DNA of 64,000 nucleotides. It comes from an uncultured Clostridia bacterium. GTDB taxonomy: Bacteria > Bacillota > Clostridia > Oscillospirales > Acutalibacteraceae. Under the pieces are notes generated by a model. The model worked only from the letters and a program-made list of their open reading frames with translations, made no database searches and was not told the origin of the DNA. Of this stretch, positions 17,313-26,324 are shown piece by piece (the stretch's first letter is position 1; the number at the start of each line of letters is the position of its first letter). Position numbers and translations under genes: made by a program. The stretch spans positions 26,277 through 90,276 of the forward strand of contig CALEJF010000040.1 of NCBI GenBank assembly GCA_937898625.1, given 5' to 3'.

Positions 17313-18135
17313 CTCCGTGTTTAGTCTTTATCTTTTCTAATTGATAATTCAAACCATCATATATAACATTTTCGATTATCGGTTTAAAATCATATAATTC
17401 TTGTTGTTTTAATATATGAGTCAATTCACCTATTGACAGATTTATGGTCTGTGTTGCATCTTCAACAATGTTTTTACAATTCACGAATGGATTGAACGAA
17501 TTGCTTTTAACATCATCCTCGTAATCATCAAATGCATCTAAAAAGTAAACTACCCTTCCCAACTGGTATCCGAATTTATATGTTTTTTCTTCGTCACACT
17601 CGTTATATGCAAAAAGCTTTCCTAAAATATGAGCAGTATTGTGAGCAGATAAATCAATGGACGAATTATTTGATTTTTCAATTTCAAATTGCGAGGTCAT
17701 TCCATCTTCAACGATTTTAAACAATTCGGGATTTTTCTTCTTTGCCTTATTTTTAAGAATTAAGAAATAGGGATAAATGAGATATAAAAGTATCTTTTTA
17801 AAGATTTTGCTGTCATGGAGATTGTCTACTAATTTAAAATATGCAAGAATGACTGTAATGGTACTTGCTACCTTATAAACATCACTTTCACAAGTGATTT
17901 TCATACATTTTTTGCAAGGATTAAAACTGCAACGGGATTGTTTTGCAGATATTTTATTATTTGAAAGTGCCATTTTATACATCACATAAAATGCTCCATC
18001 ATAACTTAATAAAAATCGGGATAAAAGACCATATTCTTTACCCATTTCCTTGCAAAGAGTACAGTAAATGCCTTTGTAAGCTTCAAATTCTTTAATTTTA
18101 AGTTCAGGTTTATAAGTTGTTACATATCCGAACAT
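17296..18135 (-). CDS. DUF5685 family protein
   Basis: This 279-residue protein begins MFGYVTTYKPELKIKEFEAYKGIYCTLCKEMGKEYG, the hallmark of DUF5685, with a CxxC pair (YCTLC). A second Cys set, SFNPCKKCMKITCES, is near residues 71-85, followed by a helical region rich in Asp/Asn (FLDAFDDYEDD) that could bind a divalent metal, reminiscent of all-helical isoprenoid-type folds. No signal peptide is seen. It heads the operon leading to radC. Biochemical function is unknown. Confidence 0.8.
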   Translation of the reverse strand: MFGYVTTYKPELKIKEFEAYKGIYCTLCKEMGKEYGLLSRFLLSYDGAFYVMYKMALSNNKISAKQSRCSFNPCKKCMKITCESDVYKVASTITVILAYFKLVDNLHDSKIFKKILLYLIYPYFLILKNKAKKKNPELFKIVEDGMTSQFEIEKSNNSSIDLSAHNTAHILGKLFAYNECDEEKTYKFGYQLGRVVYFLDAFDDYEDDVKSNSFNPFVNCKNIVEDATQTINLSIGELTHILKQQELYDFKPIIENVIYDGLNYQLEKIKTKHGGEKCE

Positions 18136-18138
18136 AAA

Positions 18139-18996
18139 TTATCTGTTAATCCCTTTCAATACTGTTCTTGCAACATAAGGTTTATTCATTGTATAAATAT
18201 GAATTCCGTTAACACCGTTTAAGAGCAAGTCATTAATCTGATTTATGGCAAAATCAAGACCTGCTTTTTCTAAATCTTGCGGGCTATCCTTATATTTTTC
18301 AAGGAAATCAGTTACTTTGGTTGGAAGTTTTGTCCCCGAAAGACAAGTTATTCTGTCAATTTGTTTTATATTTGTAATTGGCATAATTCCCGCAAACACA
18401 GGGGCATAAATGCCTTTTTTACGGACTTTCTCTAAAAAAGAATAAAAGATGTCGTTGTCATAGAAAAGCTGTGTTATGAGAAAATCGACACCACTATCAA
18501 CTTTTATTTTCAGATGGTCAATGTCCTTTTCAAGGCTGTCACATTCAGGATGACACTCGGGATAACAAGCACCGCCAATGTCAAAATATCCATATTCTTT
18601 GATATGCTTTACAAGTTCGTAAGCGTAAGTATAGTATTCTCCTTGCGGTTTCTGGAATCCTTGTGGAATATCGCCACGCATAGCAAGGATGTTATCAATA
18701 TGATTTCCTTTAAGAGTATCAAGGATATAATCTATCTGTTCTTTTGGTGTTGATGCACAAGTTAAATGTGCCAACGCAGTAGTATCAAGACGGTTTTTTA
18801 TAAGTGATGCAATCTTTGTTGTGTACTGACTTGTGCCACCGCCTGCACCATATGTAACACTCATAAAATCGGGGTTATGGGCAGATAATTCGCGTACCGA
18901 CCACTCAATGCTTTCAAATGCAGAATCCGTTTTTGGCGGAAAAACCTCAAAGGAAATGAGTTGGTCTTTTACCATTAATTTTTCTGTTATCCTCAT
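18139..18996 (-). CDS. metF: 5,10-methylenetetrahydrofolate reductase
   Basis: The product reduces methylene-THF to methyl-THF for methionine synthesis or C1 metabolism. Family blocks are SFEVFPPKT (N-terminal catalytic Glu), MSVTYGAGGGTS, ALAHLTCAS, LAMRGDIP, FLITQLFYD and AGIMPI. The length of 285 residues is standard for the FAD-type MetF without a partner domain. I chose ATG 18996 because GGTGA lies 8 bp upstream; a TTG two codons earlier is also possible. No MetV or RnfC2-like gene is adjacent, but an NADH-dependent bifurcating complex is encoded just upstream behind a terminator. Confidence 0.93.
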   Translation of the reverse strand: MRITEKLMVKDQLISFEVFPPKTDSAFESIEWSVRELSAHNPDFMSVTYGAGGGTSQYTTKIASLIKNRLDTTALAHLTCASTPKEQIDYILDTLKGNHIDNILAMRGDIPQGFQKPQGEYYTYAYELVKHIKEYGYFDIGGACYPECHPECDSLEKDIDHLKIKVDSGVDFLITQLFYDNDIFYSFLEKVRKKGIYAPVFAGIMPITNIKQIDRITCLSGTKLPTKVTDFLEKYKDSPQDLEKAGLDFAINQINDLLLNGVNGIHIYTMNKPYVARTVLKGINR

Positions 18997-19073
18997 ACTC
19001 AATCACCGAGAATATAATATCACAATCATATTTTTTTAGCAATAGAATGGTTATTTATTTACATATTATTTAC

Positions 19074-19103
19074 AAAAGGAAAAGGGACGATGCGAGTCGT
19101 CCC
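19074..19103 (-). terminator. Terminator-like hairpin from a dispersed repeat
   Basis: GGGACGA and TCGTCCC (19084-19090, 19097-19103) pair, with an A-rich stretch at 19070-19083 giving a T-rich tail on the minus strand. It follows the electron-bifurcation operon and belongs to the CGTCCCCTAC repeat family seen elsewhere in the window. Confidence 0.6.
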
Positions 19104-19137
19104 CTACTTTTTGTACTTTTTATTTTGAGTTTTTCAT

Positions 19138-21765
19138 TTAAAAAAGTTTACTTGCGCTGATAATTTCCTCGTTTGTGACTTTGCCAGTTGGAATTGCGTT
19201 TACTGATTTGATTGCTTCAGCAGTTAAATCACTATATGGTGAATTGAGTTTGCTGTTTACATACTCTGCAAGACTTTCACTCTTAAAGATTGCTTTTTGC
19301 TTTCTTTCATTACCATACTTGTCGAAGAATATTCCATTTTCGTAATATGCTGGAGTTTCTATTACTTTTTCAAAACTACCATTGTACTGTGGAATGTTGA
19401 GTTTTGAAATTGCATAATAGTTTGCATCTGTTTCCTTTGCAGTTGTATATATCTCTTTATTATTTTCTTCCGCATATTTTTTTAGTACAAATGCAGTTTC
19501 AGTTGAAACTTTACCGTTAATTACGATTGTATCAAGGTTGAGTATTTCATCGAAATCAGTTGTTTGCGATTGCTCGTTAAGAACACCGAAACGACCACCT
19601 TTACAGAGGATTCCGTTATTTACAGGTAATGCTCGGGTTACAGTTGAGCCGATATAACGATAATCAATATCACAAAGGTTAGAACAGTTTGTGCAAATGC
19701 TCTTAACTGAGTTTTCTTTAACGGGAACGCTCTTTGTAAATGATGTTTTTTCTCGGAGTGCACCAGTCGGGCAAAGTGCAACGCATTGACCACAAGCAAT
19801 ACATTCGGTTTCTTTGAGATGTTTTGAGAGTTCAGGCTCAACAAGAGTATTGAAACCACGGTTAATAAGTCCGATTGCAGACTTGCCCATAACTTCTTCA
19901 CAAACTCTTACACAAAGACCGCAGAGAATACATTTATCCGTATTTCTCGCAATTAAATCGTTTGCGTTTTCTTGGTTTCTGTTGTGTTTCTCCCCTGCAA
20001 ATCTTGATGGTTTAACATCATAATCATTTGCATAAGAAATAAGTTTACATTCAAAGTAATCGTGACAACCACATTCAAGACAACGGTTTGCTTCTTTTTT
20101 TGCAATTTCTTCGCTGAAACCGAAATTAACTTCCTTAAAGTTTGTTTTTCTGTCAGCAGGACTCATATGTGGCATTTTGGCTCTTGGTGATTTTTCAAAT
20201 TTTGAATAGTCAATTGCCTTGCTATCCTGTTCAACAAAATATGGCTTTTTGTAGCCTACTGTTTCACCATTCAAGTATCTATCAATTACAACAGATGCTT
20301 TTTGTGCCTCACCAATTGCAGCAATTGCAATATCAGCACCCTTATTTGTAGCATCACCAACTGCAAATACACCATCAACTGATGTTGTAAATCTGCTTTC
20401 ATCTGCTGAAATAGTGTTTTTGCGTGTTGCTTCAAGAGTTTCAAATCCATTAAGATTTGGATACTGGCCGATTGCCATAATTACACTGTCAAGGGCGATT
20501 TCTTCGGTTTCACCCTCAATGGCAACAGGTCTTCTTCTGCCACTTTCATCAGGCTCACCAAGTTCCATTTTTTGCAAGATAACTCCGTTGAGTTTTCCAT
20601 TTTCCCCTGTAAATTCAATAGGATTTGTAAGGTATTTATAAATAACGCCCTCTTCTTCTGACTCAAGAATTTCCTGTGGGTCAGCAGGCATTTCGTCCTT
20701 TGTACGACGATAAATAACATACACATTTTCTGCACCAAGGCGAACTGCAACACGGCAAGCATCCATAGCGGTATTACCACCACCGCAAACTGCAACATTT
20801 TTGCCGATTTCGGGTTTGTTTCCAAGGGCAACCTCGCGAAGAAAGTCGATACCACCCCATACACCGTCCAAATCTTCACCTTGAACTCGCATTTTACTGC
20901 TATTCCAAGCACCGATAGCAACAAGTGTAGCATCGTGGTCTTCTTTGATTTCTTCAAATAAAATATCCTTGCCAATTTTTACATTATTCTTGAGTATTAC
21001 GCCCATATCTTCAATGAGTTTAATCTCTTTATCTAAAACTGCTTTTGGAAGACGGTATTCAGGGATACCGTAACGAAGCATACCGCCCATTTTTGGCATC
21101 TGCTCAAAAATTGTTACACTATGGCCTTGTTTACGAAGGAAATACGCCGCTGTAAGACCAGCAGGACCACCACCGATAATTGCAACCTTTTTATTTGTAT
21201 CAGGTTCAATTGCAGGGACATAAGTATCACCCAACAAGTCCATATCCCCTACGAAGCCTTTAAGGAATGCAATTGAAATTGGTTCGTCAACATACTGTCT
21301 GCGACACTGCTTTTCACAAGGATGAGGACAAATTCTACCGATTGATGCAGGTAAAGGCAACTTTTCTTTAATAAGTTTAACTGCTTCTCTATATTCACCA
21401 TTTGCAATAAGACCAACATAACCCTGACAATCTGTTCCTGCAGGGCAAGCCTTGCTACAAGGTGCAACGCAATCACCGGTATGGTCGGAGAGCAAAAGTT
21501 CAAGTGCAACTTTACGAGAAGCCTTGATTCTTTCTGTCTGTGTATGAACTACCATACCATCAGCCACTTTTGTTGAACAAGCTCGAAGAAGTTTTGGGTT
21601 ACCCTCTACCTCAACTGTACAAAGTCCGCAAGCACCGTAAAGTTCTACCCTGCCATCATAACAGAGATTCGGAATCTTAATTCCATTCTGTGTAGCAACA
21701 TTGAGTATTGTTGAGCCTTCTTCTGCAATTATCTTTTTACCATCAATAGTTAATGTAATACTCAA
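19138..21765 (-). CDS. NuoG/GltD-fusion subunit of a Stn-like electron-bifurcating complex
   Basis: The 875-residue protein is a fusion. Residues 1-75 form a plant-type [2Fe-2S] ferredoxin (CYDGRVELYGACGLC), residues 95-165 a GltD-like Fe-S N-domain (CVAPCSKACPAGTDC and CPHPCEKQC), and about 188-500 a GltD FAD/NAD(P)H oxidoreductase (AIIGGGPAGLTAAYFL; CGGGNTAMDA). Next come two [4Fe-4S] motifs (CILCGLCVRVC and CIACGQCVALCP) and a Cys motif CTNCSNLCD as at the N-terminus of formate dehydrogenase-type proteins. With the NuoF and NuoE genes it matches the Stn transhydrogenase layout (NADPH with NADH plus ferredoxin). The TTG start sits 9 bp after GGAGGTG inside the nuoF-like gene's end. Confidence 0.8.
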   Translation of the reverse strand: MSITLTIDGKKIIAEEGSTILNVATQNGIKIPNLCYDGRVELYGACGLCTVEVEGNPKLLRACSTKVADGMVVHTQTERIKASRKVALELLLSDHTGDCVAPCSKACPAGTDCQGYVGLIANGEYREAVKLIKEKLPLPASIGRICPHPCEKQCRRQYVDEPISIAFLKGFVGDMDLLGDTYVPAIEPDTNKKVAIIGGGPAGLTAAYFLRKQGHSVTIFEQMPKMGGMLRYGIPEYRLPKAVLDKEIKLIEDMGVILKNNVKIGKDILFEEIKEDHDATLVAIGAWNSSKMRVQGEDLDGVWGGIDFLREVALGNKPEIGKNVAVCGGGNTAMDACRVAVRLGAENVYVIYRRTKDEMPADPQEILESEEEGVIYKYLTNPIEFTGENGKLNGVILQKMELGEPDESGRRRPVAIEGETEEIALDSVIMAIGQYPNLNGFETLEATRKNTISADESRFTTSVDGVFAVGDATNKGADIAIAAIGEAQKASVVIDRYLNGETVGYKKPYFVEQDSKAIDYSKFEKSPRAKMPHMSPADRKTNFKEVNFGFSEEIAKKEANRCLECGCHDYFECKLISYANDYDVKPSRFAGEKHNRNQENANDLIARNTDKCILCGLCVRVCEEVMGKSAIGLINRGFNTLVEPELSKHLKETECIACGQCVALCPTGALREKTSFTKSVPVKENSVKSICTNCSNLCDIDYRYIGSTVTRALPVNNGILCKGGRFGVLNEQSQTTDFDEILNLDTIVINGKVSTETAFVLKKYAEENNKEIYTTAKETDANYYAISKLNIPQYNGSFEKVIETPAYYENGIFFDKYGNERKQKAIFKSESLAEYVNSKLNSPYSDLTAEAIKSVNAIPTGKVTNEEIISASKLF

Positions 21766-23511
21766 TTATTTCACCTCCACAGCATTGAAACGGCAAACTG
21801 ATACGCAGTTTCCACATTTAATACATTTTTCCACATCAATAATATGGGGATTTTTAACTGTTCCGCTGATAGCACCAACAGGACATTTTTTAGCACACAA
21901 TGTACAACCTTTACAAGCCTCTGCGTTGATTTGGTAACGAAGAAGATTTGTACACTCGTGAGCAGTACATTTTTTCTCAACAATATGCTCAAGATATTCG
22001 TTTTTAAAGTATTTAAGTGTTGTAAGGACAGGGTTTGGTGCAGTCTGGCCAAGTCCACAAAGTGCACCATCTTTAATTGCAAGACAAAGTTCTTCCAAAA
22101 GTTCAATGTCTTCTTCCTTGCCGTTACCCTCTGTAATTCTTGTGAGAATTTCAAGCATTCTCTTTGTGCCAAGACGACAATGAACACATTTACCACATGA
22201 TTCTTTTGCAGTAAAATCAAGGAAGAAACGAGCCATTTCTACCATGCAAGTGCTATCGTCCATAACAACCATACCACCTGAGCCCATAATAGCCCCCGTA
22301 GCTGAAAGTGCTTTATAATCAATTACAGTGTCAAGCAATTCGGCAGGAATACAACCACCCGATGGTCCACCCATTTGAACGGCTTTGAAGTTTTTATCGT
22401 TTTTAATACCGCCACCAATGTCAAAAATAACATCACGGAGAGTTTTACCCATTGGGATTTCAACAAGTCCACCACGCTTGATTTTACCTGTAAGTGCAAA
22501 AACCTTTGTACCCTTGCTGTTTTCAGTGCCCATTGATGAGAAAGCATTTCCACCATTGAGAATAATCCAACTGACATTTGCAAATGTTTCAACATTATTG
22601 ATATTTGATGGTTTATGCCAATATCCTGACTGTGCAGGGAACGGCGGTTTAAGTCTTGGCATACCGCGAGAGCCTTCAAGTGACTCAATAAGTGCAGTTT
22701 CTTCACCGCAAACAAATGCACCTGCACCTGCTTTTATACGAAAATCGCAAGAAAAGTCTGTACCCATTATGTTTTGACCTATATACCCTTTGGCTTTTGC
22801 TTGGTCAATAGCATTTTGAAGTCTTTTAATTGCAAGTGGGTACTCGGCACGAACATAAACGATTGCTTCACTTGCACCGATGGCATAAGCACCTATGAGC
22901 ATACCCTCGATAAGATTGTGGGGGTCGCCCTCAATAACGGCTCTGTCCATAAATGCTCCCGGGTCACCCTCGTCCGCATTACAGATAAGATATTTCTTTT
23001 CACCTTGTGACTGACGGGCAGCATTCCACTTAAACCAAGTGGGGAAACCTGCACCGCCACGACCAGCAAGACCTGAAATCTTGATTTCTTCAATTACATC
23101 TTCAGGTGACATTGTAGTTAATACTTTGTTGAGCGCCTTATAGCCGTCATCCTTGGTATAATCTTCAATAAGTTCAGGGTTGATAACACCACAATGGCGA
23201 AGTGCAATTCTTGTTTGCTTATCTAAAAATTGTTTATCATCGTCGGAGATTTCATATTCTTTAGCCGATGCTAAATCGTTGTTATTAACTGCAACTGCAA
23301 TTTTTTCTGCAATTTCACCAGTTACTTTTACAAATCTGTGGAGTCCATCGTGTGCGTAAACATCAACAATAGGCTCAAGGTAACACATACCGATACAACC
23401 TGTAACTGTAAGTTGATTTTCACTTAAATCAAGGGTTGAATTTAATACATCATAGGCTTTTTGTGCACCTGCAGCGATACCGCAACTGCCCTGACCAACT
23501 GCAATTTTCAT
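21766..23511 (-). CDS. NuoF/HydB-like NADH-binding subunit
   Basis: The 581-residue product has an N-terminal thioredoxin-like [2Fe-2S] domain (CGIAAGAQKAYDVLN; CIGMCYLEP), the NuoF core with FMN/NADH motifs (GRGGAGFPTWFKW, CNADEGDPGAFMDR, GAGAFVCGEETALIESLEG), a SLBB segment, and a [4Fe-4S] site ESCGKCVHCRLGTKRM. Two C-terminal ferredoxin motifs (CKGCTLCAKKCP and CIKCGNCVSVC) complete it. This is the bifurcating flavin subunit in HydABC and StnABC complexes. The gene overlaps its neighbours by a base at each end, so all three subunits are co-translated. Confidence 0.92.
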   Translation of the reverse strand: MKIAVGQGSCGIAAGAQKAYDVLNSTLDLSENQLTVTGCIGMCYLEPIVDVYAHDGLHRFVKVTGEIAEKIAVAVNNNDLASAKEYEISDDDKQFLDKQTRIALRHCGVINPELIEDYTKDDGYKALNKVLTTMSPEDVIEEIKISGLAGRGGAGFPTWFKWNAARQSQGEKKYLICNADEGDPGAFMDRAVIEGDPHNLIEGMLIGAYAIGASEAIVYVRAEYPLAIKRLQNAIDQAKAKGYIGQNIMGTDFSCDFRIKAGAGAFVCGEETALIESLEGSRGMPRLKPPFPAQSGYWHKPSNINNVETFANVSWIILNGGNAFSSMGTENSKGTKVFALTGKIKRGGLVEIPMGKTLRDVIFDIGGGIKNDKNFKAVQMGGPSGGCIPAELLDTVIDYKALSATGAIMGSGGMVVMDDSTCMVEMARFFLDFTAKESCGKCVHCRLGTKRMLEILTRITEGNGKEEDIELLEELCLAIKDGALCGLGQTAPNPVLTTLKYFKNEYLEHIVEKKCTAHECTNLLRYQINAEACKGCTLCAKKCPVGAISGTVKNPHIIDVEKCIKCGNCVSVCRFNAVEVK

Positions 23512-24008
23512 TATTCTTCCTCCCCTGCTTTTTCTTGTAATTCTTTAAAGATTGACACAGCTTTTTCAGGTGTTAATGAACCATATGTATCATCATTTAT
23601 CATCATTACAGGTGACAAACTGCAACAACCAAGGCAAGCAACATTTTTAAGGGTAAAAAGACCGTCTTCTGTTGTTTCTCCGTCTTTAATACCTAAATAA
23701 TCGTTAATTACCTTTTCAATCTGTAATGAGCCGTTAACATGGCAAGCAGTACCTTGACAAAGCATAATAAGATACTTACCAACCGGCTGTAATCTGAACT
23801 GTGAATAGAATGTTGCAACACCCATTATTTTTGTGACCTTAACTCCAGTTCTTTGGGAAATATGTAAAATTACATCAACGGGCAAATAGCCATAAATCTC
23901 CTGCGCATTCTGTAATATTGTAATAAGACTTCCCGGAACAGTTGCATATTTTTGCAAACAAGGTTCAAGAAGTGAGAAATCATTTGTGTTCTGACAGTTA
24001 CAACTCAT
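23511..24008 (-). CDS. NuoE/HydC-like [2Fe-2S] subunit
   Basis: This 165-residue thioredoxin-like ferredoxin has the four ligands spread as CQGTACHVNG (two) and CLGCC (two), plus the GVATFYSQF block of the 24-kDa complex I subunit. It hands electrons between the NADH flavin and the other clusters. GGAGG at 24016-24020 supports ATG 24008; a longer frame from 24068 has no site. It is the first gene of the three-gene operon. Confidence 0.92.
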   Translation of the reverse strand: MSCNCQNTNDFSLLEPCLQKYATVPGSLITILQNAQEIYGYLPVDVILHISQRTGVKVTKIMGVATFYSQFRLQPVGKYLIMLCQGTACHVNGSLQIEKVINDYLGIKDGETTEDGLFTLKNVACLGCCSLSPVMMINDDTYGSLTPEKAVSIFKELQEKAGEEE

Positions 24009-24159
24009 ATGTAAACCTCCGTATAAAAACCTATCATATATCATAATACAAAATGCGTTATTTTTCAAATATAAAATACTGTAAAATTGTAAAAAAATAT
24101 CGACTTTACACCTAAAAGAGTATATAATATTAACAATAAAAATGAATTGAGGAATTATA

Positions 24160-24840
24160 TTGAGAAAATATTTATATGAAATGCATTTTCATACAAAAAA
24201 TACAAGCAACTGTGCCAATGTACCTGCGGAAATTGCAGTTGAGGAATACATCAAGGCTGGTTATGACGGAATCGTTGTAACTGACCATTTAAGCCCGTCA
24301 ACATATATGAAATACGGTCGTGAATTATTGCCTTGGAAGAAGAAAGTGGAATTCTTTTTACGCGGATATAAAGAAGCAAAGAAAACTGCAAACGGCAGAA
24401 TCCCTGTACTTTTGGGTATGGAACTTCGCTTTAGAACAAGCGAAGGTGAAAATGATTATCTTGTTTATGGTATAAACGAAGATTTTCTCTATAACACACC
24501 TGATTTGCTTAATTTGAACAGCAGAACTTTTTATGAGTTGGCTCAGGCTAATAATTTGCTTGTTTTTCAGGCACATCCTTTTAGGGTTGGAATGAAGGTT
24601 ACAAACCCGAAATATCTTGACGGAGTTGAAGTTTTTAATGGAAACCCGCGACACAATTCGAGCAACGATATTGCTGAAATGTGGGCAAAAAAATATGACC
24701 TAATGGTCACATCAGGGTCCGACTATCACGAAATTGAAGATTTAGGCACAGGTGGAATTTGGTTTAACAAGGAAATTAAAGATAATAAAACTTTAATTGA
24801 AGAATTGTTGAAAAAAGAATATGAATTAAAGAAACCATAA
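24160..24840 (+). CDS. PHP-domain metal-dependent phosphoesterase
   Basis: The 226-residue protein has PHP-domain motifs: EMHFHTKNTSNCANV (motif I, HxH), VVTDHLSP (motif II), FQAHPFR (motif III) and SGSDYHEIEDLG (motif IV). It probably hydrolyses a phosphomonoester, such as histidinol phosphate, nucleoside 3',5'-bisphosphate or a similar substrate, with a trinuclear metal site. The start is a TTG at 24160 behind GAGG; ATG 24181 would remove only seven residues before the HxH motif. It is divergent from the bifurcation operon. Confidence 0.85.
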   Translation: MRKYLYEMHFHTKNTSNCANVPAEIAVEEYIKAGYDGIVVTDHLSPSTYMKYGRELLPWKKKVEFFLRGYKEAKKTANGRIPVLLGMELRFRTSEGENDYLVYGINEDFLYNTPDLLNLNSRTFYELAQANNLLVFQAHPFRVGMKVTNPKYLDGVEVFNGNPRHNSSNDIAEMWAKKYDLMVTSGSDYHEIEDLGTGGIWFNKEIKDNKTLIEELLKKEYELKKP

Positions 24841-24845
24841 AGAAA

Positions 24846-24871
24846 AAGGTCTGCATTGATTTGCAGACCTT
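24846..24871. terminator. Bidirectional intrinsic terminator
   Basis: Arms AAGGTCTGCA and TGCAGACCTT (24846-24855, 24862-24871) with A/T tracts on both sides lie between convergent genes. Confidence 0.88.
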
Positions 24872-24875
24872 ATTT

Positions 24876-25916
24876 TTACGCCTCAACCTTTGAAAATTCG
24901 TACATTTTTTGTGGGTTTGTTTCTGTTACATCAATTACAGTTAAAGTACATGATGGAATCATATCGTCAGGATGTGATGCATTGTAGCCACTCACACTAC
25001 TCAACTGATAATATCTGCCATTATAAAAATGACACATATTATTACTGTGAACATGACCAATAGAAATGAGGGAAATATACTCATTATCGGCAGTCATATC
25101 ATCAAAAAGTTTATTCTCCTTGATATTGTCCAGCTCATAAACATAAGCTGACGGGAAACCGTCGTATCCCTCGCCATTTTCATAAGCTGTTTTAAATGCA
25201 GGTGTATTCATATGGAAGAATACACTTGTTTTTACTTTTCTTTCATTAATTCCTTTGAGTAGCCAATTGATTTGATTTTCTTTTATGTAATCGTACTCAC
25301 CTATTGCCTTGACTGTTCTTGCGTTAGAGTCCATAAATGCAAGAGAATGTGCTAATTCTCCATTATATTCAAGGTCAATAAAGAATTGCATATCACCATC
25401 AATGTTTTCTTCATTACCATAAACAAAGTTTTTATACTGCATTAAATATGCAATTAAATCTTCATTTTCACCATCAATCTCTCCGTCATTATTACCAGGC
25501 AAGAAAGTCCAAGGTATATTATAGTTGTCAACAAGGTCAGCAAAAATTTTTGCTGCACCATATTTATCATAATTAGAAACAAGGTTGAAGCCGTCAATCA
25601 TATCGCCATTGACAACAATAAAATCACAAGGAGTAACATCAAGAATAATTTCTAAAGCCGACATAGTTTTAGCATCGTTTTCACAAGTACCGTTAAAAAA
25701 ATGTGTATCGTTAATTTTGAGAACAACAAATTCACCGTCATCGCCTACATCATAAGTGATTTGCTCTTGGTTATAAATTTCTTCGTAGCTGTGAGCAAGG
25801 TCTTTAGGTGCATTGAAGTTAAAACGATATAATATGTAGCCACCAAATGAGCCACCACAGACCAAAACAACAGCAAGAATAATTGCTATTATTTTAAATA
25901 TTTTCTTTTTTATCAT
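24876..25916 (-). CDS. Membrane-anchored metallophosphoesterase
   Basis: The 346-residue product starts with a basic patch and one membrane span (MIKKKIFKIIAIILAVVLVCG...), then an extracytoplasmic calcineurin-like domain. Metal motifs are KINDTHF (first), NGDMIDG (second), LPGNNDGE (third), FFHMNTPA (fourth) and GHVHSNN (fifth). These fit the DxH/GDxxD/GNHD/H/GHxH set with Asn/Asp variation. I chose ATG 25916 because AAAGGAG lies 7 bp upstream. It is divergent from the small XRE gene and shares its regulatory region. The substrate is unknown. Confidence 0.85.
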   Translation of the reverse strand: MIKKKIFKIIAIILAVVLVCGGSFGGYILYRFNFNAPKDLAHSYEEIYNQEQITYDVGDDGEFVVLKINDTHFFNGTCENDAKTMSALEIILDVTPCDFIVVNGDMIDGFNLVSNYDKYGAAKIFADLVDNYNIPWTFLPGNNDGEIDGENEDLIAYLMQYKNFVYGNEENIDGDMQFFIDLEYNGELAHSLAFMDSNARTVKAIGEYDYIKENQINWLLKGINERKVKTSVFFHMNTPAFKTAYENGEGYDGFPSAYVYELDNIKENKLFDDMTADNEYISLISIGHVHSNNMCHFYNGRYYQLSSVSGYNASHPDDMIPSCTLTVIDVTETNPQKMYEFSKVEA

Positions 25917-25950
25917 ATTCATTCTCCTTTCGGGTATCATAATGAAAATA

Positions 25951-26008
25951 TATCACAAATTGAGATTATTGTCAATATCTCGTACTGTGATAATGTAAAA
26001 TTATCACA
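25951..26008. promoter_or_regulatory. Candidate operator for the small XRE regulator
   Basis: TGTGATAA (25986-25993) and TTATCACA (26001-26008) form a perfect 8-bp inverted repeat with a 7-bp spacer. A further half site, TATCACA, lies at 25951-25957. The palindrome ends 10 bp before the XRE start codon in the divergent intergenic region, so it is placed to repress both promoters. Confidence 0.6.
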
Positions 26009-26018
26009 AGGTGATTTT

Positions 26019-26222
26019 ATGAGATTAAAAGACTTGAGAGAAGATAATGATTTGAAGCAAAAGCAACTTGCAGAATATCTTAATATAAAGCAAAATACCT
26101 ATTCACAATATGAAAATGGTAAGCGTGAAATTCCAATTGAAATGCTTTGGAAATTAGCTGATTTTTATAATACAAGTGTTGATTATATCATTGGTAGAAC
26201 TGATAACCCTACAGGATTTTAG
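26019..26222 (+). CDS. Small XRE/Cro-type DNA-binding regulator
   Basis: The 67-residue protein is almost entirely a helix-turn-helix domain: MRLKDLREDNDLKQKQLAEYL, then KQNTYSQYENGKREIP and LWKLADFYNTSVDYIIGRTD. It lacks a sensor domain, so it is either constitutive, controlled by level, or a partner of another protein. The ribosome site AAGGTGA is immediately upstream and overlaps the right arm of the palindrome, so bound repressor would also mask translation initiation sequence. A perfect 10-bp terminator follows. Confidence 0.9.
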   Translation: MRLKDLREDNDLKQKQLAEYLNIKQNTYSQYENGKREIPIEMLWKLADFYNTSVDYIIGRTDNPTGF

Positions 26223-26230
26223 ATTTTTGT

Positions 26231-26258
26231 AACCACTCGCAACTGCGAGTGGTTTTTT
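26231..26258 (+). terminator. Intrinsic terminator of the XRE gene
   Basis: AACCACTCGC (26231-26240) pairs perfectly with GCGAGTGGTT (26245-26254), followed by a T-run. Confidence 0.9.
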
Positions 26259-26312
26259 CTCTCCCTCAATCTTTTTCTGCGAAAAAGACAGCTCCCTCGT
26301 CAGAGGGAGCCG
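26259..26312. repeat. Dispersed intergenic repeat fragment
   Basis: Contains CTTTTTCTGCGAAAAAG and GCTCCCTCGTCAGAGGGAGC, two self-complementary units. The CCCTC...GAGGG type recurs at about 40,495-40,552. It lies just after the transketolase operon on the minus strand and could add termination. Confidence 0.5.
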
Positions 26313-26324
26313 AGAATAGTTGGA

